A program made the position numbers and the translations under genes. 64,000 nucleotides of DNA from Pseudovibrio sp. Tun.PSC04-5.I4 (lineage in GTDB: Bacteria > Pseudomonadota > Alphaproteobacteria > Rhizobiales > Stappiaceae): contig NZ_FNLB01000008.1 of NCBI RefSeq assembly GCF_900104145.1, positions 186,001 through 250,000 on the forward strand, given 5' to 3'. Of the stretch, positions 8,950-18,425 are shown piece after piece (the first letter of the stretch is position 1; every line of letters starts with the position of its first letter). The notes under the pieces were generated by a model, which was not told the DNA's origin, ran no database searches, and was given only the letters and a program-made list of their open reading frames with translations.

Positions 8950-10197
8950 ATGGGCTGCCCGCGTTTAAGCATCGTCGCACTAGCTGTTCTATTCGGTAGT
9001 TTGACGGCACACGCCAAACCCACTGCTGAGGTTCTGCACTTCTGGACATCAGGCGGGGAAGCGCGTGCAACTCAGCTGCTCAAAACTGAATTTGAAGCGC
9101 GAGGCGGCGTTTGGGATGACGCACCTGTTGCTGGCGGTGGTGGTGACGCTATGGCTGCAGTATTGCGTGCACGGGCGCTGGCGGGAGTTCCGCCCTCTGT
9201 GGTGCAGATCAAAGGGCAGAACATTCAGGATTGGGCTGAAGTTGGTGCTCTTGAGAGTTTGGAAGCAATTGCCGAACAGCAAAATTGGGATGCTCTGCTG
9301 CCGGATCTCCTCAAAGAAACCGTTCAGTATCAAGGTCAGTACGTCGCCGTTCCTTTGAACATCCATCGGGTGGACTGGATCTGGGCAAACCCGAAAGTGC
9401 TTGAGAAGGTTGGCGTAACACCTCCCCAAACATGGGAGGAGTTCAACGAAACTGCCGATAAATTACTCGCAGCTGGCATTATTCCGCTCGCCCATGGAGG
9501 ACAGCCTTGGCAGGAAGTCACCCTTTTTGAAGTTGTATTGCTAGGGCTTGGCGGAGCGGATTTTTACAAAAAGGTTTATCTGGATCTGGATCCAGACGCC
9601 TTGCGCTCTGACACCATGATCAAGGTGTTTGACCAGATGCGCAAGCTCAGCACCTATGTGGACCCCGGCTCACCGGGGCGTGAGTGGAACCTTGCAACCG
9701 CTATGGTGATGCGCGGTGAAGCGGCCATGCAGATAATGGGCGATTGGGCAAAAGCAGAGTTTCTAGCTGCCGGCCTGAAGCTGGGTAAGGATTTCATCTG
9801 CGTGCCAGCGCCTTCCAATGGCGGGTACATCATCAATTCAGATAGCTTTGCAATGTTTAAGGTGTCAGATCCTGAGCAAAAAGCAAGGCAGGCCTTGATG
9901 GCCTCAATGCTGCTTGATGAGACGGTGCAGAAGGAATTCAATTTGTTGAAAGGCTCAATACCCGCGCGAAAAGGTGTGAGTTTGGACGGTTTTGACGAGT
10001 GCGCTTTGAGGTCCAATGAGGATCTCATTCTCAATTCAGCGAGAAATACGGTGGTTGGATCAATCGCGCATGAGTTGGTGCAATCGGGTGCTGTACGTGG
10101 TGCGTTTCTGGATGTGATTACGGAACACTTCAATACGGAGATGTCTTCGCAAGACGCTGTCAATAAGCTTGCGGAGACAGTAGTCCTAGCAGATTGA
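8950..10197 (+). CDS. gtsA: CUT1 sugar ABC importer, substrate-binding protein (GtsA-like)
   Basis: Periplasmic solute receptor of 415 residues with a signal peptide cleaved after ~22 residues (TAHA/KPTAEV). The mature start VLHFWTSGGEARA is typical of glucose/mannose receptors of the CUT1 family. Length and the internal WDLLP-like and SDSFAMFK segments also fit. The ATG follows GGGAG at a spacing of about 7. It is the first gene of a four-gene transporter unit and is divergent from the two-component genes. Glucose or another hexose is the likely ligand by family and context, not proven here. Confidence 0.85.
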   Translation: MGCPRLSIVALAVLFGSLTAHAKPTAEVLHFWTSGGEARATQLLKTEFEARGGVWDDAPVAGGGGDAMAAVLRARALAGVPPSVVQIKGQNIQDWAEVGALESLEAIAEQQNWDALLPDLLKETVQYQGQYVAVPLNIHRVDWIWANPKVLEKVGVTPPQTWEEFNETADKLLAAGIIPLAHGGQPWQEVTLFEVVLLGLGGADFYKKVYLDLDPDALRSDTMIKVFDQMRKLSTYVDPGSPGREWNLATAMVMRGEAAMQIMGDWAKAEFLAAGLKLGKDFICVPAPSNGGYIINSDSFAMFKVSDPEQKARQALMASMLLDETVQKEFNLLKGSIPARKGVSLDGFDECALRSNEDLILNSARNTVVGSIAHELVQSGAVRGAFLDVITEHFNTEMSSQDAVNKLAETVVLAD

Positions 10198-10271
10198 TTT
10201 TCCTTGGTCAGTCAGGGTAAAGCGTAGGTTCTGGCTGGCACACGACAGCACATGATACAAAGAGAGAGTTT

Positions 10272-11183
10272 ATGTCCCACCCCCAGCAGCGCAAGCAGCA
10301 AATGTCTTTCCTCGACAGATTGCAGAAGTACTTGCCGCAGCTGGTCGTCGGACCTCCGTTTTTGCTTCTGGTTTTCTTTGTTTATGGCTTCATTGCGTGG
10401 ACGGGTTTCATTTCCCTCACAGGCTCCCGCATGCTGCCGTCCTACGACCTTGAAGGGTTCCAGCAATATGTTCGCTTGTTTGCTATGGACCGCTGGAATG
10501 TTGCCTTTGACAATCTACTGATCTTCGGAAGCCTGTACATTCTGTTTTCGATCATTATTGGCTGTTTGATCGCTGTTTTGCTGGACCAACGTATTCGGGC
10601 TGAGGGCGCATTGCGCACCATCTATCTCTATCCCATGGCGATCAGTTTTATTGTAACGGGAACAGCATGGAAGTGGATATTGAACCCTTCCCTCGGGATT
10701 GAGAGCTACATGCAAAAACTGGGCTGGGAGAGCTTCCGGTTTGACTGGATCGTAAACCGGGATATGGCCATCTATGTGGTTGTGATTGCTGCGGTCTGGC
10801 AGGCGTCCGGCTTTGTGATGGCGTTGTTCCTGTCAGCTTTGCGGTCCGTTGATGAGGACATCATCCGCGCCGCGCAACTGGATGGTGCCAGCACTACACG
10901 GATTTATCTAGGCATCATCCTGCCTTCGCTCAGGCCGGTGTTTTTGTCGGCCTTTGTTATTCTCGCGCATCTGTCCATTAAGAGCTTTGACCTTGTTGTT
11001 GCGCTGACAAATGGAGGGCCGGGCTATTCCTCAACGCTGCCTGCTAACTTTATGTACGAGATGGCCTTTCGGCGGAACCAGATCGGAGTGGGGGCGGCCT
11101 CTGCCATGATGATGTTGGCAACGGTTGCGGCGATAATTGTGCCTTTTCTTTATTCCGAGTTGAGGACGAAGCGTCATGGCTGA
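10272..11183 (+). CDS. gtsB: CUT1 sugar ABC importer, permease 1 (GtsB/MalF-like)
   Basis: Inner-membrane permease of 303 residues with about six transmembrane helices. The EAA loop that contacts the ATPase reads AAQLDGASTTRIYLGIILPSL near residue 200. It follows the receptor gene after 74 bp, and its end overlaps the next permease by 8 bp (ATGGCTGA). The pair with the downstream permease forms the translocation pore. Confidence 0.88.
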   Translation: MSHPQQRKQQMSFLDRLQKYLPQLVVGPPFLLLVFFVYGFIAWTGFISLTGSRMLPSYDLEGFQQYVRLFAMDRWNVAFDNLLIFGSLYILFSIIIGCLIAVLLDQRIRAEGALRTIYLYPMAISFIVTGTAWKWILNPSLGIESYMQKLGWESFRFDWIVNRDMAIYVVVIAAVWQASGFVMALFLSALRSVDEDIIRAAQLDGASTTRIYLGIILPSLRPVFLSAFVILAHLSIKSFDLVVALTNGGPGYSSTLPANFMYEMAFRRNQIGVGAASAMMMLATVAAIIVPFLYSELRTKRHG

Positions 11184-12063
11184 ATCCAAAATACTCCCCG
11201 GTGCCACTGGCAAACGGTATGTGCTTGGTCGCATTTTTATCTGGTCATTGTTGCTGGTTGCCGCGGTGCTGTATCTGGGGCCGATATACGTGGTGCTCTC
11301 AACATCATTGAAGGACCTGGCAGAAATTCGCGCAGGCGCACTGCTTGATTTGCCACACGAGATGAACTTTGCGGCATGGAGAGAAGCATGGTCGCAAGCA
11401 TGCATCGGTGTGCGGTGTGAAGGGTTGCGACCCTATTTCATCAACTCCATCATCATGTCCGTGCCTTCTGTTGCGATCTCCACCTTGATCGGCGCGTTGT
11501 GTGGATATGCGTTGTCACTGTTTCGGTTTCGCGGCGCAAATATCATTTTCGCATTGATGCTGTTTGGGTGTTTTATTCCGTTCCAGATTGTTATTCTGCC
11601 TATGGCACAAACCCTTGGATTTCTCGGAGTTGCCAATTCCATCAGTGGGTTGATCGTGGTGCATACGATTTACGGGATCAGCTTCACCACGTTGTTTTTC
11701 CGCAACTATTACATTTCTATTCCGAGAGAACTCGTGCGAGCGGCGACCATGGATGGGGCCGGTTTCTTCCGGATCTTTTGGCACATCATCCTTCCGCTTT
11801 CTCTGCCGATCATTGTTGTCTCGGTCATCTGGCAATTTACTCAGGTGTGGAATGAGTTCCTTTTCGGCGCCAGTTTCACCTCTGGTGGGTCTCAACCCGT
11901 CACCGTTGCACTCAACAATCTCATCAACTCAACCACAAGCGTGAAGCAGTACAATGTGGACATGGCAGCGGCGCTTATTGCAGCTGCGCCAACCCTTGTT
12001 GTGTACATAATCGCTGGACGTTTCTTCGTGCGCGGCCTCACAGCCGGCGCGGTCAAAGGCTAG
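11176..12063 (+). CDS. gtsC: CUT1 sugar ABC importer, permease 2 (GtsC/MalG-like)
   Basis: Inner-membrane permease of 295 residues. The EAA motif reads RAATMDGAGFFRIFWHIILP near residue 195, and the C-terminus FFVRGLTAGAVKG is the usual MalG-type tail that enters the ATPase interface. The start codon lies inside the end of the upstream permease gene, which suggests translational coupling. About six transmembrane segments are visible. Confidence 0.88.
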   Translation: MAESKILPGATGKRYVLGRIFIWSLLLVAAVLYLGPIYVVLSTSLKDLAEIRAGALLDLPHEMNFAAWREAWSQACIGVRCEGLRPYFINSIIMSVPSVAISTLIGALCGYALSLFRFRGANIIFALMLFGCFIPFQIVILPMAQTLGFLGVANSISGLIVVHTIYGISFTTLFFRNYYISIPRELVRAATMDGAGFFRIFWHIILPLSLPIIVVSVIWQFTQVWNEFLFGASFTSGGSQPVTVALNNLINSTTSVKQYNVDMAAALIAAAPTLVVYIIAGRFFVRGLTAGAVKG

Positions 12064-12078
12064 AGGCTCACTTCAATA

Positions 12079-13188
12079 ATGGCGACGATATCCATTGAAA
12101 ATGCGTCCAAGTCTTTTGGATCAACACAAGTTTTAGACGACATCTCGCTGGATGTGAACGAGGGTGAGTTCCTCGTTCTCCTCGGTGCATCCGGCTGCGG
12201 AAAATCTACACTGCTGAATATCATCGCAGGTTTGGAACCCATCTCACAGGGGCTCATCCGGCTGGACGGGGAGGTGGTCAACCACGTCCACCCTAAGAAC
12301 CGCGATATCGCCATGGTGTTCCAAAGCTATGCGCTTTACCCGAGCATGACGGTAGAGCGGAACATCGGCTTCGGACTGGAGATGCGCAAGATCAGCAAGG
12401 CAGAGCGTAAAGCTGCGGTGCATGAGGTTGCAAGCATGTTGCAGATCGAACACCTGCTTTCCCGCAAACCTTCGCAATTATCGGGTGGTCAGCGGCAACG
12501 TGTGGCGATGGGACGGGCGTTGGTTCGCCGGCCCAAGATCTTTCTGTTTGATGAGCCGCTCTCCAATCTGGATGCTAAGCTGCGCGGCGAAATGCGAACG
12601 GAGATCAAGAAGCTCCATCAGATGCTTAAAGCCACCATGGTTTATGTGACGCATGACCAGATCGAAGCCATGACGCTGGCAGACAGGATCGCCATCATGA
12701 AGGATGGGAAGGTGCAACAAGTCGGTACGCCAGCACAAATCTACAGCGCTCCTGCCAACATGTATGTGGCTGGTTTTGTGGGTGCCCCGCCGATGAACTT
12801 TCTGGAAGTTGATGTCGTCAAGCAAAACCAGCAACTGGGCGTTCTGCTGCCAGTGGTATTAGGCGGTGAAGCGAAGGAACATTTTCTACCGCTCCCAGAT
12901 GCAGAGCGGCTGGCCAACCGTGAAAACGGCAAGGTTATTCTAGGGCTGCGTCCAGAGATGATCACCCATAATGCATTTGGCGCTGTGGGCAATCCAGAGA
13001 TCGAATGCGATGTGGAACTGGTAGAGCCAACGGGGGCAGATACGCTGTGTGTCATCCGTCTTGCAGGCCGGGCGGCAAAGGCGCGTGTAGCACCTATGTT
13101 TGCATGCCAACCCGGAGAAAGCATGCTGTTCTCTGTCGATATGTCCCGTATCTGCCTGTTTGATCGAGACAGCAAAGAACTCATCTGA
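12079..13188 (+). CDS. gtsD: CUT1 sugar ABC importer, ATP-binding subunit (MalK/UgpC/GtsD-like)
   Basis: Cytoplasmic ATPase of 369 residues. Walker A is GASGCGKST (~residues 38-46), the signature is LSGGQRQRVAMGRAL, Walker B is KIFLFDEPLSNLD, and the switch histidine is in VYVTHDQIEAMT. The C-terminal ~120 residues form the TOBE/MalK regulatory fold. It is the last gene of the transporter unit and is followed by a strong terminator. ATPases of this family can serve several sugar importers, but its position ties it to this one. Confidence 0.9.
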   Translation: MATISIENASKSFGSTQVLDDISLDVNEGEFLVLLGASGCGKSTLLNIIAGLEPISQGLIRLDGEVVNHVHPKNRDIAMVFQSYALYPSMTVERNIGFGLEMRKISKAERKAAVHEVASMLQIEHLLSRKPSQLSGGQRQRVAMGRALVRRPKIFLFDEPLSNLDAKLRGEMRTEIKKLHQMLKATMVYVTHDQIEAMTLADRIAIMKDGKVQQVGTPAQIYSAPANMYVAGFVGAPPMNFLEVDVVKQNQQLGVLLPVVLGGEAKEHFLPLPDAERLANRENGKVILGLRPEMITHNAFGAVGNPEIECDVELVEPTGADTLCVIRLAGRAAKARVAPMFACQPGESMLFSVDMSRICLFDRDSKELI

Positions 13189-13212
13189 CTTGATATCCGG
13201 TGAACCCAACAA

Positions 13213-13252
13213 AAAAAGCAGCACTCAGGCCGGGCGGCGAGTGCTGCTTTTT
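13213..13252 (+). terminator. Rho-independent terminator of the sugar importer operon
   Basis: The 14-bp stem AAAAAGCAGCACTC / GAGTGCTGCTTTTT (13213-13226 with 13239-13252) closes on a GC-rich 12-base loop and ends in T5. It begins 24 bp after the ATPase stop. Confidence 0.9.
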
Positions 13253-13261
13253 GCTTTGAAA

Positions 13262-13309
13262 GCGCCCTTGAAGGTTTGGGAGGAGGGTAAACCTCCAAAG
13301 GCGCCTTTT
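13262..13309 (-). terminator. Imperfect hairpin after the PTS genes
   Basis: Arms around 13262-13277 and 13289-13304 pair imperfectly through GCGCC/GGCGC and AGGTTT/AAACCT. It lies 18 bp beyond the nagE stop on the minus strand and is back-to-back with the importer terminator, so the two convergent operons are insulated. Confidence 0.6.
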
Positions 13310-13321
13310 GTCTCTACCTGA

Positions 13322-15028
13322 TTAAATGAGGGCAGAGAGATCCTTGGCAAGTATGGTGTACTTATTGCCAACGATGAGGTGCAGTGCTTTGTCTCCAGCT
13401 TTCATGACTTGAATGCCTGCCTGAGACAGATCTGTCATTGAGACACTGGCAATGTCGCGCACTTCGACACGAACACGGGTGTTCGCCACAGCTTCCGCTG
13501 CTACAAGGTTAGCCTTGCCGCCGAGCTGGTTGAAGATAGCTTCTGCATCAAGACCCTGTGCTGGAGCTGGAGCCGCTGCTCCACCAGACCGAAGGAAGAT
13601 TTCCATATCGGTCTTGAGGTTTTCTGAAGCTGTTCCGAAAATTGCTTGAACGCCATTGCCCACACGAACGACGCCACGTGCGCCGAGTGCTTTCAGCGCT
13701 TTGTCATCCACCTTAGAGAGGTCAGCGGTGCTGACACGCAGGCGAGTGATACACGCATCCAAGTTGGTGATGTTATCTGCACCGCCGAATGCTTTTATAA
13801 GAGCGATTGACATTGCATCTTCATCACTGCTTGTAAGAACTGCACTGGTTTCAATTGTTGCTTCGCGGCCCGGAGTTTTGAGGTTGAAGGTGGTGATGAG
13901 GACGCGGAAGACAACATAGTACAGAGCTGCATAACCCAGACCGAAGACCAGCAGCATCCAGCCGTTGGTGGAGAGTGGGTAAAGCAGAATGTAGTCGATC
14001 GCGCCGTGTGAGAAGGTCATACCGTGCTTGATGCCGAGCATGATCATCAGAGAATAACCGATACCTGCGAGCAAAGCGTGTACAAGGTACAACAGCGGAG
14101 CAACGAAGATGAATGCAAATTCAATCGGTTCGGTGATACCAGTCAGGAAAGAAGTCAGCGCGGCGGAGATCATGATGCCGCCTATCATGGTGCGGTTTTC
14201 AGGCTTCGCGCAATGCCAGATTGCCAATGCAGCAGCAGGCAGACCAAACATTTTGAAGAGGTAACCACCAGCCATGTTGCCTGCAGTTGGATCACCAGAG
14301 AGGTAACGCTGAATTTCACCTGTAACAGCTTTACCGGTTTCAGGATCGATGTAGGAGCCAACTTCGAAGAAGAACGGCACGTTCCAGATGTGGTGCAGGC
14401 CGAATGGGATCAATGCACGCTCAACAATACCGTAGATGAAGAACGCGAGCTCTGGGTTTTCTTCTGCTGCCCAACGGGAGAGAGAACTGATCGCACCGCC
14501 GATAGGAGGCCACACGTACGCCATGCCAACGCCCAGTGCAATACATGCAAAAGCGGTGATGATCGGAACGAAACGCTTACCCGCAAAGAAGCCCAGATAG
14601 TCCGGTAGCCTTATTCGGAAGAAGCGGTTGAACATGGTCGCGGCTACAAAGCCGACCATGATACCGCCAAACACACCGGTATCAATAGATTCAATGCCCA
14701 ATATGGGTTTTGTTTCTACCCCGATTGAACCAGCGATTACACCCATAGTAGCGAGGAGAACGCCGTAGCCAACAACGGCTGCAAGACCAGCAACACCATC
14801 GTTGTTTGCAAAGCCAAGCGCCACAGCAACAGCAAAAATGATTGGCAGGTTACCGAAAATCGACCCGCCTGCCTGCGCCATCAACTGGTTGATGATATCA
14901 GGAATGAATGAGAAGTCAGCAGCGCCAACCCCCAGAAGAATACCAGCAGCCGGAAGAACGGACACTGGAAGCATCAGGGATTTGCCGACTTTCTGCAAAG
15001 ATCCGAATGCGTTTGAGAATTTACTCAT
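13322..15028 (-). CDS. nagE: PTS EIICB transporter, GlcNAc/glucose type, with a second degenerate EIIB-like domain
   Basis: This is the membrane permease of a phosphotransferase system. The EIIC domain (~1-385) shows the glucose-superfamily signatures GLHHIWNVPFF and GITEPIEFAF. The EIIB domain follows, with phospho-cysteine C426 in LDACITRLRV. After an Ala/Pro linker a third segment (~495-568) again resembles EIIB, but the active cysteine is replaced by alanine (C426 aligns with A515 in AVANTRVRVEV). The chosen start is the ATG at 15026-15028 (MSKFSNAFGS), which follows GGGGGA; an upstream in-frame start at 15106 lacks support. It lies 105 bp downstream of the EIIA-HPr-EI gene, so the two together are a complete PTS. 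GlcNAc versus glucose is uncertain. Confidence 0.87.
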   Translation of the reverse strand: MSKFSNAFGSLQKVGKSLMLPVSVLPAAGILLGVGAADFSFIPDIINQLMAQAGGSIFGNLPIIFAVAVALGFANNDGVAGLAAVVGYGVLLATMGVIAGSIGVETKPILGIESIDTGVFGGIMVGFVAATMFNRFFRIRLPDYLGFFAGKRFVPIITAFACIALGVGMAYVWPPIGGAISSLSRWAAEENPELAFFIYGIVERALIPFGLHHIWNVPFFFEVGSYIDPETGKAVTGEIQRYLSGDPTAGNMAGGYLFKMFGLPAAALAIWHCAKPENRTMIGGIMISAALTSFLTGITEPIEFAFIFVAPLLYLVHALLAGIGYSLMIMLGIKHGMTFSHGAIDYILLYPLSTNGWMLLVFGLGYAALYYVVFRVLITTFNLKTPGREATIETSAVLTSSDEDAMSIALIKAFGGADNITNLDACITRLRVSTADLSKVDDKALKALGARGVVRVGNGVQAIFGTASENLKTDMEIFLRSGGAAAPAPAQGLDAEAIFNQLGGKANLVAAEAVANTRVRVEVRDIASVSMTDLSQAGIQVMKAGDKALHLIVGNKYTILAKDLSALI

Positions 15029-15133
15029 TGTTTTTCCCCCAGAGTTACATGGTGTGCGAACACGCCATGCCCCCTGAATTTTACTAAGTATTCCAGATCG
15101 GAACACTTACTCCCACATAATACTCCCGAACCA

Positions 15134-17692
15134 CTATTGTGATCTGAGGAGATTCTTAACGTCACTTGTGTCGGCACATTCCAGCGCTGCTTTCGCTATA
15201 CTGATGGAATCTGCCATGGATACAGTGCGAACTTTGTGTTTGATCTCAGGAAGTGCCGGAACACTGACCGAGAGTTCTTTGACACCGAGGCCAATAAGAA
15301 TTGGAACAGCCTCTGGTTGACTGGCGAGACCGCCGCAAACGCCGACCCATTTGCCAGCCTTTTCCGCAGCTTTTACGGTCATATCAATCATCCGCAGCAC
15401 AGCTGGGTGCAGCGCATCAGCACGGGAGGCAAGAGCTGGATGACCCCGGTCAATCGCCATCACATATTGGGTCAGATCGTTGGTGCCGATGGAGAAGAAG
15501 TCGACTTCTTCCGCCAGTTTGTCAGCCATCAATGCGGCAGACGGCACTTCAATCATGATGCCCACTTCAACGTGTTCCACACCAAGGTTTTTCTGCTCTT
15601 CGCGGACCAGCGCATTCACTGCGCGTAGCTCATCAAGCGCACTGATCATGGGGTACATGATCCGCGCATGACCTTTGTGGGCCTGAGAGATAATTGCACG
15701 CACCTGACGGCGCAAAATGCTTGGGCGCTCGATACCGATGCGCACACCGCGGACACCGAGGAACGGGTTTTCTTCCGCTGGCATTGGCATGTATGGCAAA
15801 GGTTTATCGCCGCCCACATCCAGCGTGCGAATGATGACGGGACGATCCTTGCCCATCACCTCAAGAATATTGCCGATTATGTCAGCTTGCTCTTCTTCAG
15901 TTGGCTCGTTCAAGCGTTCCATGTAGAGGAATTCTGAGCGCAACAGGCCAACGGCTTCAGCGCCAGCTGCAACGGCTTTTTCCGCATCTTCCAGACTGCC
16001 GATGTTCGCAGCAATCTCAACACGCACACCATCTGTGGTGATAGCCGGCTTATGCGCATCACGGCGGTACTCTTCCGCCTGCTTAGATGCGTTCTCTATC
16101 TTCAGGGCGAAAGCAGTTTGTTCTTCTGCAGAAGGAGAGACTTTGATTTTACCGTGTTTGGCATCCAGAAGCAGCGGTGTGCCGTCTTCCAAATCCTTGA
16201 TGGCTTCTTCAACGTTCACTAGGTACGGCAGGTTGTTGCTGCGAGCGATGATTGCTGCATGAGAGGATGCGCCGCCATGTGTGGTGCACAGGCCAACGAT
16301 CTTGCTCAGGTCCAGTGCTACGACTTCGGATGGGGTGACGTCTTCCTGCAGGAGGATGGTGCCTTCCTGCAAAACTTCGGTGCCATCATCGACGCCGAGC
16401 AGTTTTTTCAGGACGCGCAGACCAACATCACGGACGTCAGCAGCACGCGCAGCAAGCAGAGGATCATCCATCTTCGCGAGGGTTTCTGCTTGCGCTTCGT
16501 ACGCCAGCTTCCAGCTCCACGCCGCGCTTTGTCCGCCTGCGATGTCTGCAAGCGGCTTTTCGGAGAGTTCCGGATCTTGCAACAACTGCACATGGGCGTT
16601 GAAAACGTCGGCTAGTTCTTCCTGACCTTGTTCGGTCATTCGCTCAATAATGCTCTGCAGGTCCTGCACACTTGCTTTGACGGAAGCTTTGAAAGCTGCC
16701 CGCTCTTCTGCTAGGCCGATGCTTTTACGGGTTACTTCTGGCAGAGTTTTGTTATGCTGAACCAGCTTACCAATGACACGGCCCGGAGAGGCTGTGAAAC
16801 CAAGCAACACGCCATCGTCGCCGGACTTCACTTGCAAAAGTGGCGTTTCTTTCACCAGCTCCACTTCTGGAAAACTGGTAACAGCGGTGACTTCTTCGCC
16901 AAGGCCCGCCTTAATAGCGGCAATGATATCTGCGGTGACTTGTTGAGCGTCGTCTCCCGCAGCTTCAATCTCTAGCAGATCACCGAGCTTTGTCTTGAGA
17001 GACATAATGCCGGTCACAGATGAGCCATCGCAGGTGTTGCCATTGGCTTTAAAGCGAACCTTTGCATCTGCCTGACGCACCACAACAGCAAGGCGAGCCG
17101 CAGGACGGGCGTGCAAACCAGTCACGTTAGGAATCTGAACGGAGCCGGTCACCTCATACTGGGCAGGTTCGGCATCTACGTTTGCGGTGCTTTCAAACGG
17201 GGCAGGAGCTGCGCTTGGGTCGTTGCTGCTCGGAACTGTGAAGACGGTCTGTGCTAAATCACTCTGAACACCATCAAAGGAGACAGTCGGCTTAATTTCC
17301 TGCCCACTGGTGATGATAAACGCGGATTGTACGGAAACACATTCGCGGGCGATAAGGTCTGCATCAAATGTGATGAGCGGCTGACCTGCTTGAACCTGAT
17401 CCCCTTCAGCAACGTGCAGCTCAAACCCACGGCCTTTCAGCGCAACACTATCAAGGCCGATGTGCATTAAAAGCTCAACGTCGCCTTGCTGCAATGTAAC
17501 AGCGTGATGGGAGCTATGAATCTGCGTAATTTTTCCGGCAAACGGGGCGTGAAGCACGTTATCGATTGGATCAATCGCAATGCCATCGCCCATCATTTTT
17601 TCAGCAAACACGGGATCGGGCAGTTCTGTGACGGCTTGAACAATGCCCTTTAATGGCAATTGGATGGAAAATTCATGTTTTTGATCCTTCAC
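15134..17692 (-). CDS. nagF: PTS EIIA-HPr-Enzyme I triple fusion
   Basis: This 852-residue cytoplasmic phosphocarrier combines three domains: EIIA-Glc type (~1-155; H63 and phospho-accepting H77 in LLMHIGLDSV), HPr (~180-265; H194 in GLHARPAAR) and Enzyme I (~290-850; catalytic H478 in GGASSHAAIIAR, and the PEP-binding GVRGVRIGIERP segment). It should pass phosphate from PEP to the EIICB protein encoded next. The architecture matches NagF-type proteins of Pseudomonas and other proteobacteria, which pair with NagE. The start ATG gives MKDQKHEF. No separate PTS genes are needed for this sugar. No adjacent nagA/nagB or regulator was seen, so the substrate assignment is by family. Confidence 0.9.
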   Translation of the reverse strand: MKDQKHEFSIQLPLKGIVQAVTELPDPVFAEKMMGDGIAIDPIDNVLHAPFAGKITQIHSSHHAVTLQQGDVELLMHIGLDSVALKGRGFELHVAEGDQVQAGQPLITFDADLIARECVSVQSAFIITSGQEIKPTVSFDGVQSDLAQTVFTVPSSNDPSAAPAPFESTANVDAEPAQYEVTGSVQIPNVTGLHARPAARLAVVVRQADAKVRFKANGNTCDGSSVTGIMSLKTKLGDLLEIEAAGDDAQQVTADIIAAIKAGLGEEVTAVTSFPEVELVKETPLLQVKSGDDGVLLGFTASPGRVIGKLVQHNKTLPEVTRKSIGLAEERAAFKASVKASVQDLQSIIERMTEQGQEELADVFNAHVQLLQDPELSEKPLADIAGGQSAAWSWKLAYEAQAETLAKMDDPLLAARAADVRDVGLRVLKKLLGVDDGTEVLQEGTILLQEDVTPSEVVALDLSKIVGLCTTHGGASSHAAIIARSNNLPYLVNVEEAIKDLEDGTPLLLDAKHGKIKVSPSAEEQTAFALKIENASKQAEEYRRDAHKPAITTDGVRVEIAANIGSLEDAEKAVAAGAEAVGLLRSEFLYMERLNEPTEEEQADIIGNILEVMGKDRPVIIRTLDVGGDKPLPYMPMPAEENPFLGVRGVRIGIERPSILRRQVRAIISQAHKGHARIMYPMISALDELRAVNALVREEQKNLGVEHVEVGIMIEVPSAALMADKLAEEVDFFSIGTNDLTQYVMAIDRGHPALASRADALHPAVLRMIDMTVKAAEKAGKWVGVCGGLASQPEAVPILIGLGVKELSVSVPALPEIKHKVRTVSMADSISIAKAALECADTSDVKNLLRSQ

Positions 17693-18425
17693 CGTTTTAT
17701 CTCCCGATTATACTAGGTGAATGCGCACCTCCTTAAGCTTCGGCTAAGTCATGAAGAGGCAAGGGGCTATTCTCTGCGAAGATCAGTGCGGAAGGGACGC
17801 GCAGCAATGCGCAGAAATACTAGTGTTACAAGGTGTTACGAAATGTTACAAAGAGAAATATTTTCAATTACATATATAATTACTTAAGAACTCAAATACA
17901 CTTAAGTTTATGAGATATACGTGTAAGTCTTAATCAGATTTAGTGCCAAATTTAAACTCTAAAATACATAATAATTTCTCTGAAATCCGCCTTGCTTGCA
18001 ACACCGTTGTAACAACAGCTTGATACATTACAGCGCGTCAAGATCACTTCTGTGACAGCTTTGCTTACTCGGTTGACCTAGTTTTTGGTCTCTTTGTTAG
18101 GATGGAGAGATATATCCGCCTCAAAATGAGTGTTACCTGAAAGCGCAAAACGCTTGTAGGGGAAAATCCTAATAGTTAACCTTAATCTATTTTAGTAACA
18201 TCGAATAAATACGATTTAGTTGGCTGAAAATCCAATTAAGCTTGAATGCTCATGTAGTTTTGGAAGAGACATCAGTAAATATTGACAAATATGTGGTATT
18301 ACTCCCAATAATATTTACCTGTTGTTAATCTAATTGCTGCCTGCCTACGCTCAGGCCTCCCAAAACACATAAGTGAATAAAACATCGGGATTTAATCCGA
18401 AGTTATTCTTTATGGCGAATTAAAA
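17693..18425. other. AT-rich intergenic region between the PTS operon and the chemoreceptor gene
   Basis: This 733-bp gene-free region carries the divergent promoters of nagF (-) and the chemoreceptor (+). It is clearly more AT-rich than its flanks and contains the phased TGTTAC triplet described separately. I saw no open frame with a domain and no structured RNA that I could name. Confidence 0.6.
17824..17853. repeat. Three TGTTAC direct repeats with exact 10-bp period
   Basis: TGTTAC begins at 17824, 17834 and 17844, each followed by ANRN-like bases (ACAAGG, ACGAAA, ACAAAG phase). The one-turn spacing would put all three on the same DNA face, as for a regulator binding as an oligomer. They lie 132-161 bp upstream of the nagF start. 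Function is inferred from geometry only. Confidence 0.55.

Noticed and set aside
17693..18425. Possible small RNA or riboswitch in the AT-rich spacer
   Set aside because: No conserved riboswitch core or terminator-like hairpin was found; only the TGTTAC repeats stand out.
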